The notes: generated by a model from the sequence alone, not told the origin. A stretch of 64,000 bases of DNA from VRUE01 sp963715625 (GCA_963715625.1 OY970260.1:2480001-2544000), one strand, 5' to 3'. Positions 15,548-24,119 are shown, counted from the stretch's first letter. Made by a program: numbers and translations.

Positions 15548-16582
15548 CTACCTACCCACTGTGACGCTCACCTTCGAGCCTGACTTGAGGACCTTGCCGG
15601 GCTTTGGGGTTTGCTTGAGCACCTTGCCCGACTTTCCCTCGCTGCGCTTGACCTTGCCGAGCTTGCAGTCGGCTCGGCGCAGGGACTTCTTGGCGGTCTT
15701 CAGGGTCTTGCCCTTCAGCTTCGGGACCGTGCAGCCTTCGTAGTAGAAGCGGTCGGCCTTGACCGTGGGGCTGGTCCCGGCCAGCGTGGTCACTGTTACG
15801 TCGACCGCGCCGACCTTGGTGCTGCGGGGGGCGATCGCGGTGATCTGTGTGTCCGATTCCACGGTGAAGCCGGTGGCGGGGACCGCGCCGAACTTGACCG
15901 CGCTCGCGGCGTTGAAGTCGGTGCCCGTGATCTTCATCGTGGTTCCACCGGCGACCGGGCCGAAGTCGGGCTCGAGCGAGCTGACCGCGGGGGTCGGCTG
16001 GACTTCGGCGCTGAGCTCGACCTCCTTGCCCGAGACGGTGCCGCTGGGCGCCACCGTCGCCCCGTCGAAGGGCGGCGGGAAGACGAAGCCGTAGCTCGCC
16101 CCGGCGACGTCGGCGACCCCGATCGTGTCGGTGCCGTTGCTCGGGTCGACCCCGATCAGGTCTCCGGCTCGGATCGGGAGGTTCGTGCTGAAGGTCTGCA
16201 GCCCGGTGCCGGACGGGGTGGCCGGGTTGCTCGTGCCCATCGCGCTGTAGGCGCCTGAGCCGTTGGGCCGGAGCACCCGCAGGAAGAACGGGCCCCCTTT
16301 GGCGCCCTGCACGCGCCAGCGCACGATCGCACCGTTCACCGGCGAGACCAGGTTGGCGCCTTTCTCGGGAAGGGCGGTGTTGAAGAGGGTCTGCACCTGC
16401 CCGAATTCCGTGGGCGTGGACCCAAGCGGGAGGACGCTCCCGATGGTGATGGTGGATGCCTGCGCGCCCCCTGCGCCGACGAGGGCGACCGCGATCGCCG
16501 TTGCGAGCGCCGACGTGAGAAGCCGTTTGGCCAGCCTGGTTTGCGCAGCCGTGTTCGCACGGCCACGATGTGGTCGAAACAT
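15548..16582 (-). CDS. Secreted protein with IPT/TIG and PASTA domains
   Basis: A 344-residue exported protein. N-terminal signal peptide: RLAKRLLTSALATAIAVALV then GAGGAQAS. The middle contains a beta-rich domain (about residues 35-190), then an IPT/TIG immunoglobulin-like unit (SSLEPDFGPVAGGTTMKITG to about 270), and a C-terminal PASTA repeat (CTVPKLKGKTLKTAKKSLRR ... VSVTVGR). PASTA units bind peptidoglycan or beta-lactams, so a wall-associated surface role is likely. ATG 16582 sits 10 bases after a perfect AAGGAGG. This domain combination is common among surface proteins of Solirubrobacterales, from my memory of those genomes. Confidence 0.8.
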   Translation of the reverse strand: MFRPHRGRANTAAQTRLAKRLLTSALATAIAVALVGAGGAQASTITIGSVLPLGSTPTEFGQVQTLFNTALPEKGANLVSPVNGAIVRWRVQGAKGGPFFLRVLRPNGSGAYSAMGTSNPATPSGTGLQTFSTNLPIRAGDLIGVDPSNGTDTIGVADVAGASYGFVFPPPFDGATVAPSGTVSGKEVELSAEVQPTPAVSSLEPDFGPVAGGTTMKITGTDFNAASAVKFGAVPATGFTVESDTQITAIAPRSTKVGAVDVTVTTLAGTSPTVKADRFYYEGCTVPKLKGKTLKTAKKSLRRADCKLGKVKRSEGKSGKVLKQTPKPGKVLKSGSKVSVTVGR

Positions 16583-16739
16583 TCCCCATGCCTCCTTAGG
16601 TTGTGACACCCGGGCTCCCGGTGGAGCGTCCGGACGAGTTCGGATGCAGAAACCGCTACACCGATGAATGTTGCGGTGGGCGCCCGGCATATACTCGCGC
16701 CCGTCGTTCCAATCCACGTCGTTCCGAGGGGGAGAGCAA

Positions 16740-17132
16740 GTGAGCGCACCTAACGAACCCGAGCGGCTGAACCAGGAAGGGTTCGCCGTGTTCTCGCAGC
16801 GGGCCGGCGACGATGCCCCGGTGGTGATGCTGAACCTCCTCGCCTTCAAGCCCGACGGAGGGCAGAAGCGCTATGAGGAATACGGCGCCGCCGTCGCCCC
16901 GCTGCTCGAGAAGGTGGGAGGGCGCATCGTCTTCGTCGGGGCGCCCGCGACGGCGCTGCTGGGCGACGACTCCTGGGACCTCGTCGCGCTCGTCGAGTAT
17001 CCGACCCGGCAGGCCTTCCTCGACATGATCGCCTCGACCGAGTACCAGGCGATCGGGCACCTGCGCACCGAGGCGCTGGCCAAGGGCGAGCTGCACCCGA
17101 TGGATGCGGGCGAGATGCCGACCTTCAGCTAG
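16740..17132 (+). CDS. DUF1330-family protein
   Basis: A 130-residue dimeric alpha+beta barrel (ferredoxin-like) protein. Typical family features are APVVMLNLLAFKPDG, YEEYGAAVAPLLEKVGGRIV, WDLVALVEYPTRQAFLDM and a final STEYQAIGHLRTEALA. Function in the family is unknown. GTG 16740 follows GGGGGAGAG. It stands first in a run of three small plus-strand genes. Confidence 0.8.
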   Translation: MSAPNEPERLNQEGFAVFSQRAGDDAPVVMLNLLAFKPDGGQKRYEEYGAAVAPLLEKVGGRIVFVGAPATALLGDDSWDLVALVEYPTRQAFLDMIASTEYQAIGHLRTEALAKGELHPMDAGEMPTFS

Positions 17133-17186
17133 GGTGAGTCTGCCGGCGAGCCCGGCGTGCCCGCACCACGCGACGGAAGGAGCGAA

Positions 17187-17627
17187 GTGAACGGCGAAGC
17201 GCTCGACGAGATGGGCCCGATCGACTACCTGATAGTCGAGTGGCCCGACCGCCAGCCGACCGGCGAGGCAGCGCCCCACCTGATCAACCTGGTCGACCGC
17301 GGCCTGATCCGCATCCTCGACCTCGCCTTCATCGCCAGGGCCGAGGACGGCTCCGTCGCGGCGCTGGAGATCTCCGACCTCGGCGAGGAGGTGGAGGCCT
17401 TCGCCGCCTTCGAGGGCGCGTCGTCCGGGCTGCTCTCGGACGACGACGTCGCGGCTGCCGGCGAGGCGCTCGAGCCGGGGACGTCGGCGGCCCTTCTGGT
17501 CTACGAGAACCGCTGGGCCGCGCCCTTCGCCGCCGCCCTGCGCCGCACCGGCGCCCAGCTCGTCGCCAGCGGGCGCATCCCGATCCAAGACCTGCTCGCC
17601 GCGCTCGACGCGGCCGAGGAATCCTGA
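17187..17627 (+). CDS. DUF6325-like small protein
   Basis: About 146 residues from GTG 17187 (ribosome site GAAGGAGCG). The start MGPIDYLIVEWPDRQPTGEA, the segment LINLVDRGLIRILDLAFI and ALEISDLGEEVEAFAAFEGA are the signature of an actinobacterial family of unknown function often encoded just before SHOCT-domain proteins, exactly as here. The second half contains an acidic/hydrophobic segment typical of stress-associated proteins. Probably cotranscribed with the SHOCT gene 13 bp downstream. Confidence 0.75.
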   Translation: MNGEALDEMGPIDYLIVEWPDRQPTGEAAPHLINLVDRGLIRILDLAFIARAEDGSVAALEISDLGEEVEAFAAFEGASSGLLSDDDVAAAGEALEPGTSAALLVYENRWAAPFAAALRRTGAQLVASGRIPIQDLLAALDAAEES

Positions 17628-17640
17628 AGGAGGAAGACCC

Positions 17641-17910
17641 ATGCCGGGACTGCTCAGAGGAGTTGCACGGACTGCCGTCGTCGCCGGGACCGCCACCGCG
17701 GTCAGCAATCGCGTCTCCAAACGCCAGGGCGAGCGCTGGGCCCAGCAGGAAGCCGCCCAGGCGCCCGCGCCCGCGGCACCCGCTCCGGCTCCCGAAGCCG
17801 GAGGCCAGTCGACGATCGACCAGCTCAAGGAGCTCGGTGAGCTGAAGGCCCAGGGCATCCTCACCGAGGAGGAGTTCGCCGCCCAGAAGGCCAAGCTGCT
17901 CGGCTCCTGA
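17641..17910 (+). CDS. SHOCT-domain protein
   Basis: An 89-residue protein with an N-terminal hydrophobic helix (LLRGVARTAVVAGTATAV), a Pro/Ala linker (residues about 41-55) and a C-terminal SHOCT motif (TIDQLKELGELKAQGILTEE then EFAAQKAKLLGS). SHOCT is a short oligomerisation or anchoring domain. The ribosome site GAAGGAGGA precedes ATG 17641. Pairing with the DUF6325-like gene supports a joint but unknown role, probably at the membrane. Confidence 0.82.
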   Translation: MPGLLRGVARTAVVAGTATAVSNRVSKRQGERWAQQEAAQAPAPAAPAPAPEAGGQSTIDQLKELGELKAQGILTEEEFAAQKAKLLGS

Positions 17911-17950
17911 GCCTTCGCACCGGGTCATTCCGTGTAGAGCTGGCTTCGCG

Positions 17951-19189
17951 CTACCCGTTCAACCGCACCGGCAGCGTCTTCAGCTGGTTGAGGAAGGCCG
18001 ACTCGACGAACTTGGGCTCGCCGTCGATCGCGATGTCCGGGTAGCGCGCCAGCGTCTCCTCGAGGAGGATCTTCAGCTCGAGCCGGGCCAGCGCGGTGCC
18101 GAGGCAGAAGTGGCGGCCGCCGGCGCCGAAGGCCTGGTGCTCGGGGTTGCGCAGGACGTCGAAGCGGCCCGGGTCCTCGTAGCGCGTCTCGTCGCGGTTG
18201 GAGGACGCGTACCACATCACCACCTTCTCGCCCTCCTTGATCTCCTGCCCGTTCAGCACGGTGTCCTTCGTCGCGGTGCGGCGGAAGTGGGCGAAGGCCG
18301 GGAACATGCGCAGCGCCTCCTCGACCGCGCCCGGGATCAGGTTCGGGTCGTCGAGCAGAAGCTGCATCTGCTCGCGGTCTTCCATCAGCGCCCGCATGGC
18401 GCTGGCGTAGGTCGACCGTGTGCTGTCGTTGCCGGCGGCGACGAGCAGGAAGAACCCCATCACGATCTCGTGCTCCTCGAGCATCTGGCCTTCCACCTCG
18501 GAGTGGATGAGGACGCTGGTCAGGTCGTCGGTCGGGTTCTCGCGCCGCTCGGCGATCAGCGTGCTGCAGCGGGCGAAGATCAGCTTGATCGCTTCCTGGA
18601 TCGTCTCTTCCACGTTGTCGGACGAGGGGCTGTAGTCGGGGTCGCTGGCCGCGAGCGCCATGTTCATCAGCTCCGCCCATGCCCGGTCGTCCTCCGCGGG
18701 GATCCCCATGAAGCTGCCGATCACGCGCGAGACGGCCGGCTGGGCGACGTCGGTCACCAGGTCGCAGGCCTTCCGACCCTCGAGCCGGTCGAGCGTCCCG
18801 GTCACGATCTCGCGGATCGCCGGCTCGTGCGCCGCGATCCGCTTCGGCGTGAAGCCCGCCTGGAAGAGCGCCTTGAGCCGGTCGTGCTTGGGCGGGTCCA
18901 TGCCGATGAACATCGCTCGCGCGAGCTCGATCGGGAAGACCTCGTCGATCGCGACCACGCCGCCGAGTTCGGAGGAGTAGGTCTGCCAGTCGCGGCTGAC
19001 GGCGTGCACGTCGTCAGCGGTCGTCACCGACCAGAAGCCCCTGGCCTCCGGCAGCTCCGTCACCTTCGAGGTCCAGTGAACGGGGCATTCGCTCCGCATC
19101 TGCCTGAACAGCTCGTGGGGCGGGCCCTTGACCCAGTGCTCGCGCTCGAGCACCAGCTCGTCCTCGATCTTGCGGGTTCCTTGACTCAT
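17951..19189 (-). CDS. Cytochrome P450
   Basis: A 412-residue bacterial class I P450 monooxygenase. Visible: I-helix oxygen-activation motif LLVAAGNDSTRS, the ExxR motif in EEALRMFPAFAHFRR, and the haem-thiolate loop FGAGGRHFCLGTALARLEL with Cys at about residue 362. The I-helix has Asn-Asp-Ser-Thr, the pattern of CYP families that act on steroids or long-chain substrates. No ferredoxin or reductase gene is adjacent. ATG 19189 is preceded by a GAGGAGC ribosome site. Substrate unassigned. Confidence 0.92.
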   Translation of the reverse strand: MSQGTRKIEDELVLEREHWVKGPPHELFRQMRSECPVHWTSKVTELPEARGFWSVTTADDVHAVSRDWQTYSSELGGVVAIDEVFPIELARAMFIGMDPPKHDRLKALFQAGFTPKRIAAHEPAIREIVTGTLDRLEGRKACDLVTDVAQPAVSRVIGSFMGIPAEDDRAWAELMNMALAASDPDYSPSSDNVEETIQEAIKLIFARCSTLIAERRENPTDDLTSVLIHSEVEGQMLEEHEIVMGFFLLVAAGNDSTRSTYASAMRALMEDREQMQLLLDDPNLIPGAVEEALRMFPAFAHFRRTATKDTVLNGQEIKEGEKVVMWYASSNRDETRYEDPGRFDVLRNPEHQAFGAGGRHFCLGTALARLELKILLEETLARYPDIAIDGEPKFVESAFLNQLKTLPVRLNG

Positions 19190-19267
19190 TCGATGCTCCT
19201 CGTCGGGGTCGGGTGCCGGATGCTACCGGGCGACTGGCTGACTGGCCAGTTTGTCAGGAGATGAACC

Positions 19268-20353
19268 CTATCCGGTCTGCCGGCGCGCCTTGCGACTCTC
19301 GCGGACCTCGCGGCTGCGCTCCTTCGCCTCGGTGTAGGAGGACTCGACCAGCTGCCTGCCGCCCGACCAGCCGAAGACCCAGGAGACGAGGGCGATCGCG
19401 AAGATCACGTCCCAGGCGGAGACGATCAGCTGCTGGCCGATCGAGTACGCGGTCGCGTCCTTGGCCGAGGCTTCGCCCGCGAGCGCGGCCGAGTTCATCG
19501 CCTGGGTGACGCCGACGCCGCCCGGGGTCGCCGAGACGCTGTTGGAGATCGAGTTGGAGGCGGTCACGGTGGCGACGTTCTGGAAGGTCACGGGGATCCC
19601 GTAGGCGCCGAGGAAGACCCCGACGATCGCGAGGCGGGCCAGGTAGCTGCCGAGCACGGGCAGGAAGAGCCGCGTCAGCGCCCGCCGCGGCGAGCGCAGG
19701 ATCGCGCCGCCGGCGAGCAGCTGGGCGCGGACCTTCGCCAGCCGCTCCCAGAAGGCGCGCGCGAGCAGGGCCAGGAGGACGGCGGCGCCGGCGATCAGGA
19801 TGACGACCAGGGCGACGTGGTCGGCGAGGAAGCCGAGCTTGATCGAGAACGAGCCGCCGATCGTCAGAAACAGGTAGAGGTAGAGGCCGACGTTGAAGAC
19901 CGTGAAGGGGATCTTCTCCACGATCAGCCCGGAGAAGACGAGCGCGAAGGTCGCCCCCGTGATCAGCGTCGTGAACATCGCCAGCATCACGAAGGTGCCG
20001 AGGTTGGCCGGCAGGAAGCCGTTGAGGGCGACGGCGACCGCGTAGGAGGCGAGGACGAGGCGGAAGGGGATCGCGGAGCGGGGGAGGGCCGCCCGCAGGA
20101 TGCCGTACCAGGCGAGCGCGGCGAGGCTCGTCTGCGCGCTCTCCAGCGCGACCCCGGCGGCGATCGCCCAGGCCGGCACCTCGGCGACCTTGTCGAGGAG
20201 GTCCCCGATCCAGGAGAGGACCGGGACGCCGGCCACCTCGAGTACGGCCAGAGCCAGGGCGACGCCGCCGATCCAGGCGGCGATGCGCAGCAGCCTGCGG
20301 GTCAGCGCGCCGCTTCCGGCTGGCGCTGGCGCTGTCGCTCCGGCGGTCTCCAC
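19268..20353 (-). CDS. YbhN/UPF0104-type integral membrane protein
   Basis: A 361-residue polytopic protein of the lysylphosphatidylglycerol-synthase transmembrane-region family. About eight hydrophobic segments are visible, the first at residues 22-45. Family features: NGFLPANLGTFVMLAMF and SNSISNSVSATPGGVGVTQA, the P-G-G-x-G loop typical of these flippase-like proteins. A basic C-terminal tail (KERSREVRESRKARRQTG) should be cytosolic. Role is probably lipid or polyprenol-linked substrate transport; not provable here. The A-family palindrome lies immediately upstream of its start. Confidence 0.82.
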   Translation of the reverse strand: METAGATAPAPAGSGALTRRLLRIAAWIGGVALALAVLEVAGVPVLSWIGDLLDKVAEVPAWAIAAGVALESAQTSLAALAWYGILRAALPRSAIPFRLVLASYAVAVALNGFLPANLGTFVMLAMFTTLITGATFALVFSGLIVEKIPFTVFNVGLYLYLFLTIGGSFSIKLGFLADHVALVVILIAGAAVLLALLARAFWERLAKVRAQLLAGGAILRSPRRALTRLFLPVLGSYLARLAIVGVFLGAYGIPVTFQNVATVTASNSISNSVSATPGGVGVTQAMNSAALAGEASAKDATAYSIGQQLIVSAWDVIFAIALVSWVFGWSGGRQLVESSYTEAKERSREVRESRKARRQTG

Positions 20354-20379
20354 GGCGGCACCCTAGCCGTGGCAAGGTC

Positions 20380-20428
20380 CTTCCGGTGCGCTTTATGTGC
20401 CCATAGGTGGCATAAAGCGCACCGGAAG
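20380..20428. repeat. Palindromic element, family A copy 1
   Basis: Perfect 18-bp arms (20380-20397 CTTCCGGTGCGCTTTATG and 20411-20428) around a 13-nt loop, between two divergent genes. The same arms recur at 46630, 50931 and 63336. No T-run. Confidence 0.9.
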
Positions 20429-20514
20429 CTGGGGTGGGGAAGCACGCCCACTGGCCAGGCGCCGCGTTCGGTGCAAAGATCGCGTCTCAACCCTGCGACC
20501 CGAGAGGAGCGACC

Positions 20515-20931
20515 GTGTCGAGTAGAGACCTGAGTTGGTGGAGGGGGCGGATGGCCCGCCTGGCGGTGCTGGTGGTGGCGGTCGGCGCCTTTGGCGCGAT
20601 CGCGGCCGGATGCGGGGGCGACAGCGACAGCGACAGCGTCTCGGAGGCCGAAGAGCGGCTCGAACGCGGTCTCGAAGAAGCTAAGAAGGGGCTCGAAAAA
20701 GCCAAGGGCGAAGTGAAGAAGGGCTTCAACGAAGCGGAAAAGGCCACCAAGCAGGGTGTCGAAAAGGGCAAGGAAGAAGCCAAGAAGGGCATCGAAGGCG
20801 GCAAGGGCCAGACCGAAAAGACGATCGAACAGGCCGAAAAGGAAGCCAAGCAGGGCATCGAAAAGGGCAAGGAAGAAGCCAACGAGGCCATAGAGGAAGC
20901 CGAAAAGCAGGCCGAAAGGTACGGCTACTGA
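20515..20931 (+). CDS. Putative lipoprotein with LEA-like charged helical repeats
   Basis: From GTG 20515 (ribosome site GAGAGGAGC) a signal sequence MARLAVLVVAVGAFGAIAAG ends at a lipobox cysteine (AAGCGG), followed by an Asp/Ser linker. The rest is a continuous highly charged helix built of 11-residue-like units such as EKAKGEVKKGFNEAEKATKQ and GVEKGKEEAKKGIEG. This resembles group 3 LEA/apolipoprotein-like helices linked to desiccation or membrane protection, or to wall-spanning lipoproteins. Lys-codon use (AAG/AAA with GAA) makes the DNA locally richer in A. Function is inferred from composition only. Confidence 0.65.
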   Translation: MSSRDLSWWRGRMARLAVLVVAVGAFGAIAAGCGGDSDSDSVSEAEERLERGLEEAKKGLEKAKGEVKKGFNEAEKATKQGVEKGKEEAKKGIEGGKGQTEKTIEQAEKEAKQGIEKGKEEANEAIEEAEKQAERYGY

Positions 20932-20958
20932 TACTGGTGGCAAGCCGCTCCGGCGGCG

Positions 20959-22197
20959 TTACGCCATCGCCGGAGCGGGTTGCCGGCTCGACCCCGAGTC
21001 CTCGGCTATTTCCGCCGCCAGCACCTCGACGACCCGCGGGTCGAACTGGGTCCCGGCGCAGCGCCGCAGCTCGGCCAGGGCCTCCTCGACGCTCAGCGCG
21101 GCCCGGTAGGGGCGCTGGGAGGTGAGCGCGGCAAAGGCGACGGCGACAGCGATGACCCGGGCGCCGAGCGGGATCGCCTCGCCGGCGAGCCCGTCCGGCT
21201 GGCCGCTGCCGTCGAAGCGCTCCGAGCCAGCCCGGACCAGGCGTGCGACCGATGCCAGCCCCGGGGCGGCGGAGATGATGCGCTCGCCCGCGAGCGAGTG
21301 GCCGCGGATCGCCGCCGCCTCCTCCGCGCTGAGCGGCGTCTGCTTGCCGAGCACCGACTCGGGAACGGCGAGCATGCCGACGTCGTGGAGCTCTGCGGCG
21401 AGGGCGATGTCGTCGATCTCCTCGCGGGCGGCGCCGATGCGCCGCGCCAGGCTGATCGCGCGGTAGGCGACGACGCGCACCTGGTCGCGCAGATCGGGCT
21501 GGCGCGCGCTCATCGCCGCCATCAGCACCGCGTGGGCCTGGCGGCGCGCCGAGCTCTGCTGGCTCTGCTTCTGCACGGTGAGCCGCTTGCTCGCGAGCTG
21601 CAGGGCGCCCGCCGCATCGGATGCCTCGTCGGGGATCGCAACCTCCCCGTAGGCCTTCGAGATCGGCAGGCCGTGGTCGCTGTCGCGCAGGGAAGCCGTC
21701 GTGGCGAGGAAGAGCTCGGCGGTCTGGCGATCGCCCGAGGGGACCAGCGCGGCCAGCTTGCTTCCCTCGCCGCGGTATGCCCAGCCGCCCAGCGGCGTGA
21801 CCGCATCGACGAGCGCCTGGGCGTTGCTTCGCAGCAGCTCGTCGCCCGCGGCGTAGCCGAAGCTGTCGTTGTAGGAGCGCAGGCCCTCGAGCTCGACCAG
21901 CATCAGCATGTGCCTCTGCCCCGGCGCGGCCAGCACCGCTTCGATGTCGGCCTGCAGCTGGCGGCTGTCGGAGAGGCCGGTGACCCGGTCGCAGAGCTCG
22001 TCGCGGGTTTGCTGCTCCAGCTCGTCCGACTGCTTGCGAATCGTGTCGAGCGCTCGTGCGAAGACGCTGACGATCAGCGCCAGGGTGAGCCAGAAGAGGA
22101 CCTCGGTCACCCGGCGGTTGAGGTGGTCGTAGATCAGCAGCACGACCGCGACGAGGGCGAAGGCAACGGGGCCGGCTACGGATCTCCACCGAAGCAT
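20959..22197 (-). CDS. Membrane protein with degenerate GGDEF and HD-GYP-like domains
   Basis: A 412-residue protein: two or more N-terminal membrane helices (about residues 8-50), a linker with QTRDELCDRVTGLSDSRQLQ, a GGDEF-fold domain (about 75-235) and an HD-GYP-like domain (about 250-400). The cyclase signature is degenerate (AAGDELL instead of GGDEF). In the HD domain the HD pair is present (AELHDVGM), but the usual HHERxDGxGYP is GSERFDGSGQP and the usual ADxFDALT is AVAFAALT, removing expected metal ligands. It is probably a c-di-GMP sensor or scaffold rather than an enzyme. ATG 22197 gives a hydrophobic start after AAAGAGAG. Confidence 0.78.
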   Translation of the reverse strand: MLRWRSVAGPVAFALVAVVLLIYDHLNRRVTEVLFWLTLALIVSVFARALDTIRKQSDELEQQTRDELCDRVTGLSDSRQLQADIEAVLAAPGQRHMLMLVELEGLRSYNDSFGYAAGDELLRSNAQALVDAVTPLGGWAYRGEGSKLAALVPSGDRQTAELFLATTASLRDSDHGLPISKAYGEVAIPDEASDAAGALQLASKRLTVQKQSQQSSARRQAHAVLMAAMSARQPDLRDQVRVVAYRAISLARRIGAAREEIDDIALAAELHDVGMLAVPESVLGKQTPLSAEEAAAIRGHSLAGERIISAAPGLASVARLVRAGSERFDGSGQPDGLAGEAIPLGARVIAVAVAFAALTSQRPYRAALSVEEALAELRRCAGTQFDPRVVEVLAAEIAEDSGSSRQPAPAMA

Positions 22198-22305
22198 CGC
22201 TCTCTTTATCGGTCGAATTGACGATATTCCCAAGCCCCTGGGACGATTGATCAAAATCCACCGTGAAAGCTCGCGAGGCGACTGCTCGGGCATCCTGTGG
22301 AGGCG

Positions 22306-22635
22306 ATGACGGATTCCGAGAGCCTGGACGAGTTCGAAGCGCTGGTCGCCGACGCGATCGACGCGCTGCCGGAGGAATTCCAGCGAGTGCTGGAGAGCGT
22401 CGCGGTCGTCGTCTCCGACCGCGGCGCGGAGGACCGCGCCTACGGGCAGTACTTCGGAGACGGCGTCGCCCGCGATCGCTACGAGGACCGGATCGTGATC
22501 TACCGCGACACGCTGGAGCGCGACTTCGGCCACGACCGGAAGCTGCTGGCGAGGCAGGTGGAGCGCACGCTGCGCCACGAGCTCGCCCACCACCTCGGCT
22601 GGGACGAGCGCGGCGTCGGCGGTCTCGGGCTTTGA
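22306..22635 (+). CDS. Zincin-like metallopeptidase (HExxH family)
   Basis: A 109-residue minimal zincin. The zinc/catalytic motif HELAHHLGWDE (H-E-x-x-H-x-x-x-x-x-E type) lies at about residues 90-100, preceded by RIVIYRDTLERDF and RQVERTLRHE. This is the actinobacterial metallopeptidase family with unknown substrate; it is usually cytosolic and lacks a signal peptide here too. GGAGG precedes ATG 22306. Its stop overlaps the TTG start of the PIG-L gene, so the two are coupled. Confidence 0.85.
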   Translation: MTDSESLDEFEALVADAIDALPEEFQRVLESVAVVVSDRGAEDRAYGQYFGDGVARDRYEDRIVIYRDTLERDFGHDRKLLARQVERTLRHELAHHLGWDERGVGGLGL

Positions 22636-23339
22636 GCGGCGTCGTCCTGCACTGCGCTCCCCATCCCGACGACGAGCTGGTCGGGGCGCCGGCGACGCTG
22701 ATGGCGCTGCGCGACGCAGGCTGGAGGGTGGTCAACCTGGCCTACGGGCTCGGCGCGCCCGAGCAGCGCCGGCGGCGCGAAGCCGAGTTGCGCGAGGCCT
22801 GCCGGCGCGCCGGTTTCGAGCTGCGCCTTCCCGAGGACCCCGACCCGCTCGCAGCGGTCCGCGAGGCGGTTGCGGAGCTGCAACCGGGGATCGTCGTCTC
22901 TCCTGGCCCCCATGAGCTCCATCCTGCCCACGTCCTCGTCGCCGGTGCCGTGCGCGACGCGCTGGCCGATCTCGGCGACCGGGCCCCCCCGCGCTGGTGG
23001 ATGTGGGCGCTCTGGGGCTCGCTGCGTCAGCCGACCCTTGCAACCGGCTTCGGGCCACGGCGGATGCAGGAGATCCTCGCCGCGCTCGGCGCTCACGAGG
23101 GTGAGCTGGCGCGCAACGATTACCGGCGCCTGGTGGAGGGCCGTGCCGCGATGAACGCGTCGCTGGCTCCCGAGCTCCTCTTCGGCTTCGGCGGCCCGGC
23201 CGACCGCGACACGGCCTACGCGGAGCTGCTCACCGAGGCGATGTCGATGGCCGGTCGCTGGCGCCTCGGCCGGCCTCGCTGGCTGGATGCGGAGGCTCCG
23301 TTCGCAGCGCCGGACGTGACCGAGGCTCTGGTCGAGTAG
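22632..23339 (+). CDS. PIG-L/LmbE-type deacetylase
   Basis: A 235-residue zinc-dependent N-deacetylase-fold protein (MshB/LmbE relatives act on GlcNAc-type substrates such as mycothiol precursors). The metal motif CAPHPDDELVGAP (H-P-D-D) is at residues 8-20, and the second metal site PHELHPAHVLV (H-x-x-H) at about 95-105. Start is the TTG at 22632 that overlaps the preceding TGA (TTGA); no ATG or GTG lies between there and the PHPDD motif. Whether it acts in mycothiol synthesis, bacillithiol-like chemistry or sugar modification cannot be told. Confidence 0.85.
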   Translation: MSGVVLHCAPHPDDELVGAPATLMALRDAGWRVVNLAYGLGAPEQRRRREAELREACRRAGFELRLPEDPDPLAAVREAVAELQPGIVVSPGPHELHPAHVLVAGAVRDALADLGDRAPPRWWMWALWGSLRQPTLATGFGPRRMQEILAALGAHEGELARNDYRRLVEGRAAMNASLAPELLFGFGGPADRDTAYAELLTEAMSMAGRWRLGRPRWLDAEAPFAAPDVTEALVE

Positions 23340-24119
23340 CTACCGGACCCTGCAGTCGCCGGGAAGCTTGCTGGTCAGCTGCCTTCCTTCGGGGAAGGTG
23401 AAGGTCGCCTTCGCGAGCTGGTAGACGGCCCCGGGAAAGCCCACCGGGGCGGCGCAGCTGGCGCTGAGGAAGCTGCGGTGCCTGCCGGCGTAGCGGTACT
23501 GGCGGCCGATCGCCAGCTCGATGTCGGTGACGTAGCCCAGGTCCGAGGCAAGCTTTGGGATCTTGGCCGAGAAGACGGTCCCGAACTCGCCCCGGGCCCG
23601 GCGCGAGATCTCGAAGGGGAGGACGAAGGCGGCCCGCACCGGGGTCGATCCGTAGAGGTGCAGGACCATTCCCGGGCCCTTGCGGGTGCTGCTGTTGAAG
23701 GCGAGCACCGTTCCCTTGGCCGGGATCAGCGGCGAGCCCGGGGGGTCGACGCTTGCGGCGAAGCGCCCGCGGCCGACGAGGGCGGGCCGGCAGAGGTCGA
23801 GCGCCTTTTCGGTGCTGGTCTGCTGGAGGGTCGCGGCGGGGCAGCTCGGCAGGCCCGCGACCGACAGCTTCCCGGCGCGGTTGACCGCGACCGAGATCTC
23901 GCGCAGCTGCGGCGGGCGGCTTCCGTCCACGGTTGCGACCGAGCCGTCGAGGTGCACGGTCACGGGGGCCGGGCGCTCGCGCGGCAGCGCACGCGGGGCC
24001 AGCCGGCCGTCGAAGGAGACGCGCACGTTGCCCTCCTGCACGATCTGGCGCTGCGCGGCGGCCCCTGCGATCGGCAGGCAGAGGGCGGCGATGGCGGCTG
24101 CGATGAGGAGGCGGCGCAT
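23340..24119 (-). CDS. Secreted protein of unknown function
   Basis: A 259-residue exported protein with a clear signal peptide (RRLLIAAAIAALCLPIAGAA then AQRQ). The mature part is beta-rich with conserved-looking CPAATLQQTST, CRPALVGRGRF and KGPGMVLHLYGSTPVRAAFV segments and a C-terminal cysteine pair (SASCAAPVG, GDCRVR). I recognise the style as a family abundant in Thermoleophilia secretomes but know no function. ATG 24119 chosen because the signal peptide begins there. It converges with the PIG-L gene, one base apart. Confidence 0.7.
   Translation of the reverse strand: MRRLLIAAAIAALCLPIAGAAAQRQIVQEGNVRVSFDGRLAPRALPRERPAPVTVHLDGSVATVDGSRPPQLREISVAVNRAGKLSVAGLPSCPAATLQQTSTEKALDLCRPALVGRGRFAASVDPPGSPLIPAKGTVLAFNSSTRKGPGMVLHLYGSTPVRAAFVLPFEISRRARGEFGTVFSAKIPKLASDLGYVTDIELAIGRQYRYAGRHRSFLSASCAAPVGFPGAVYQLAKATFTFPEGRQLTSKLPGDCRVR

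Noticed and set aside
20380..20428. Family A palindromes as intrinsic terminators
   Set aside because: No T-run on either strand and two copies lie inside operons.
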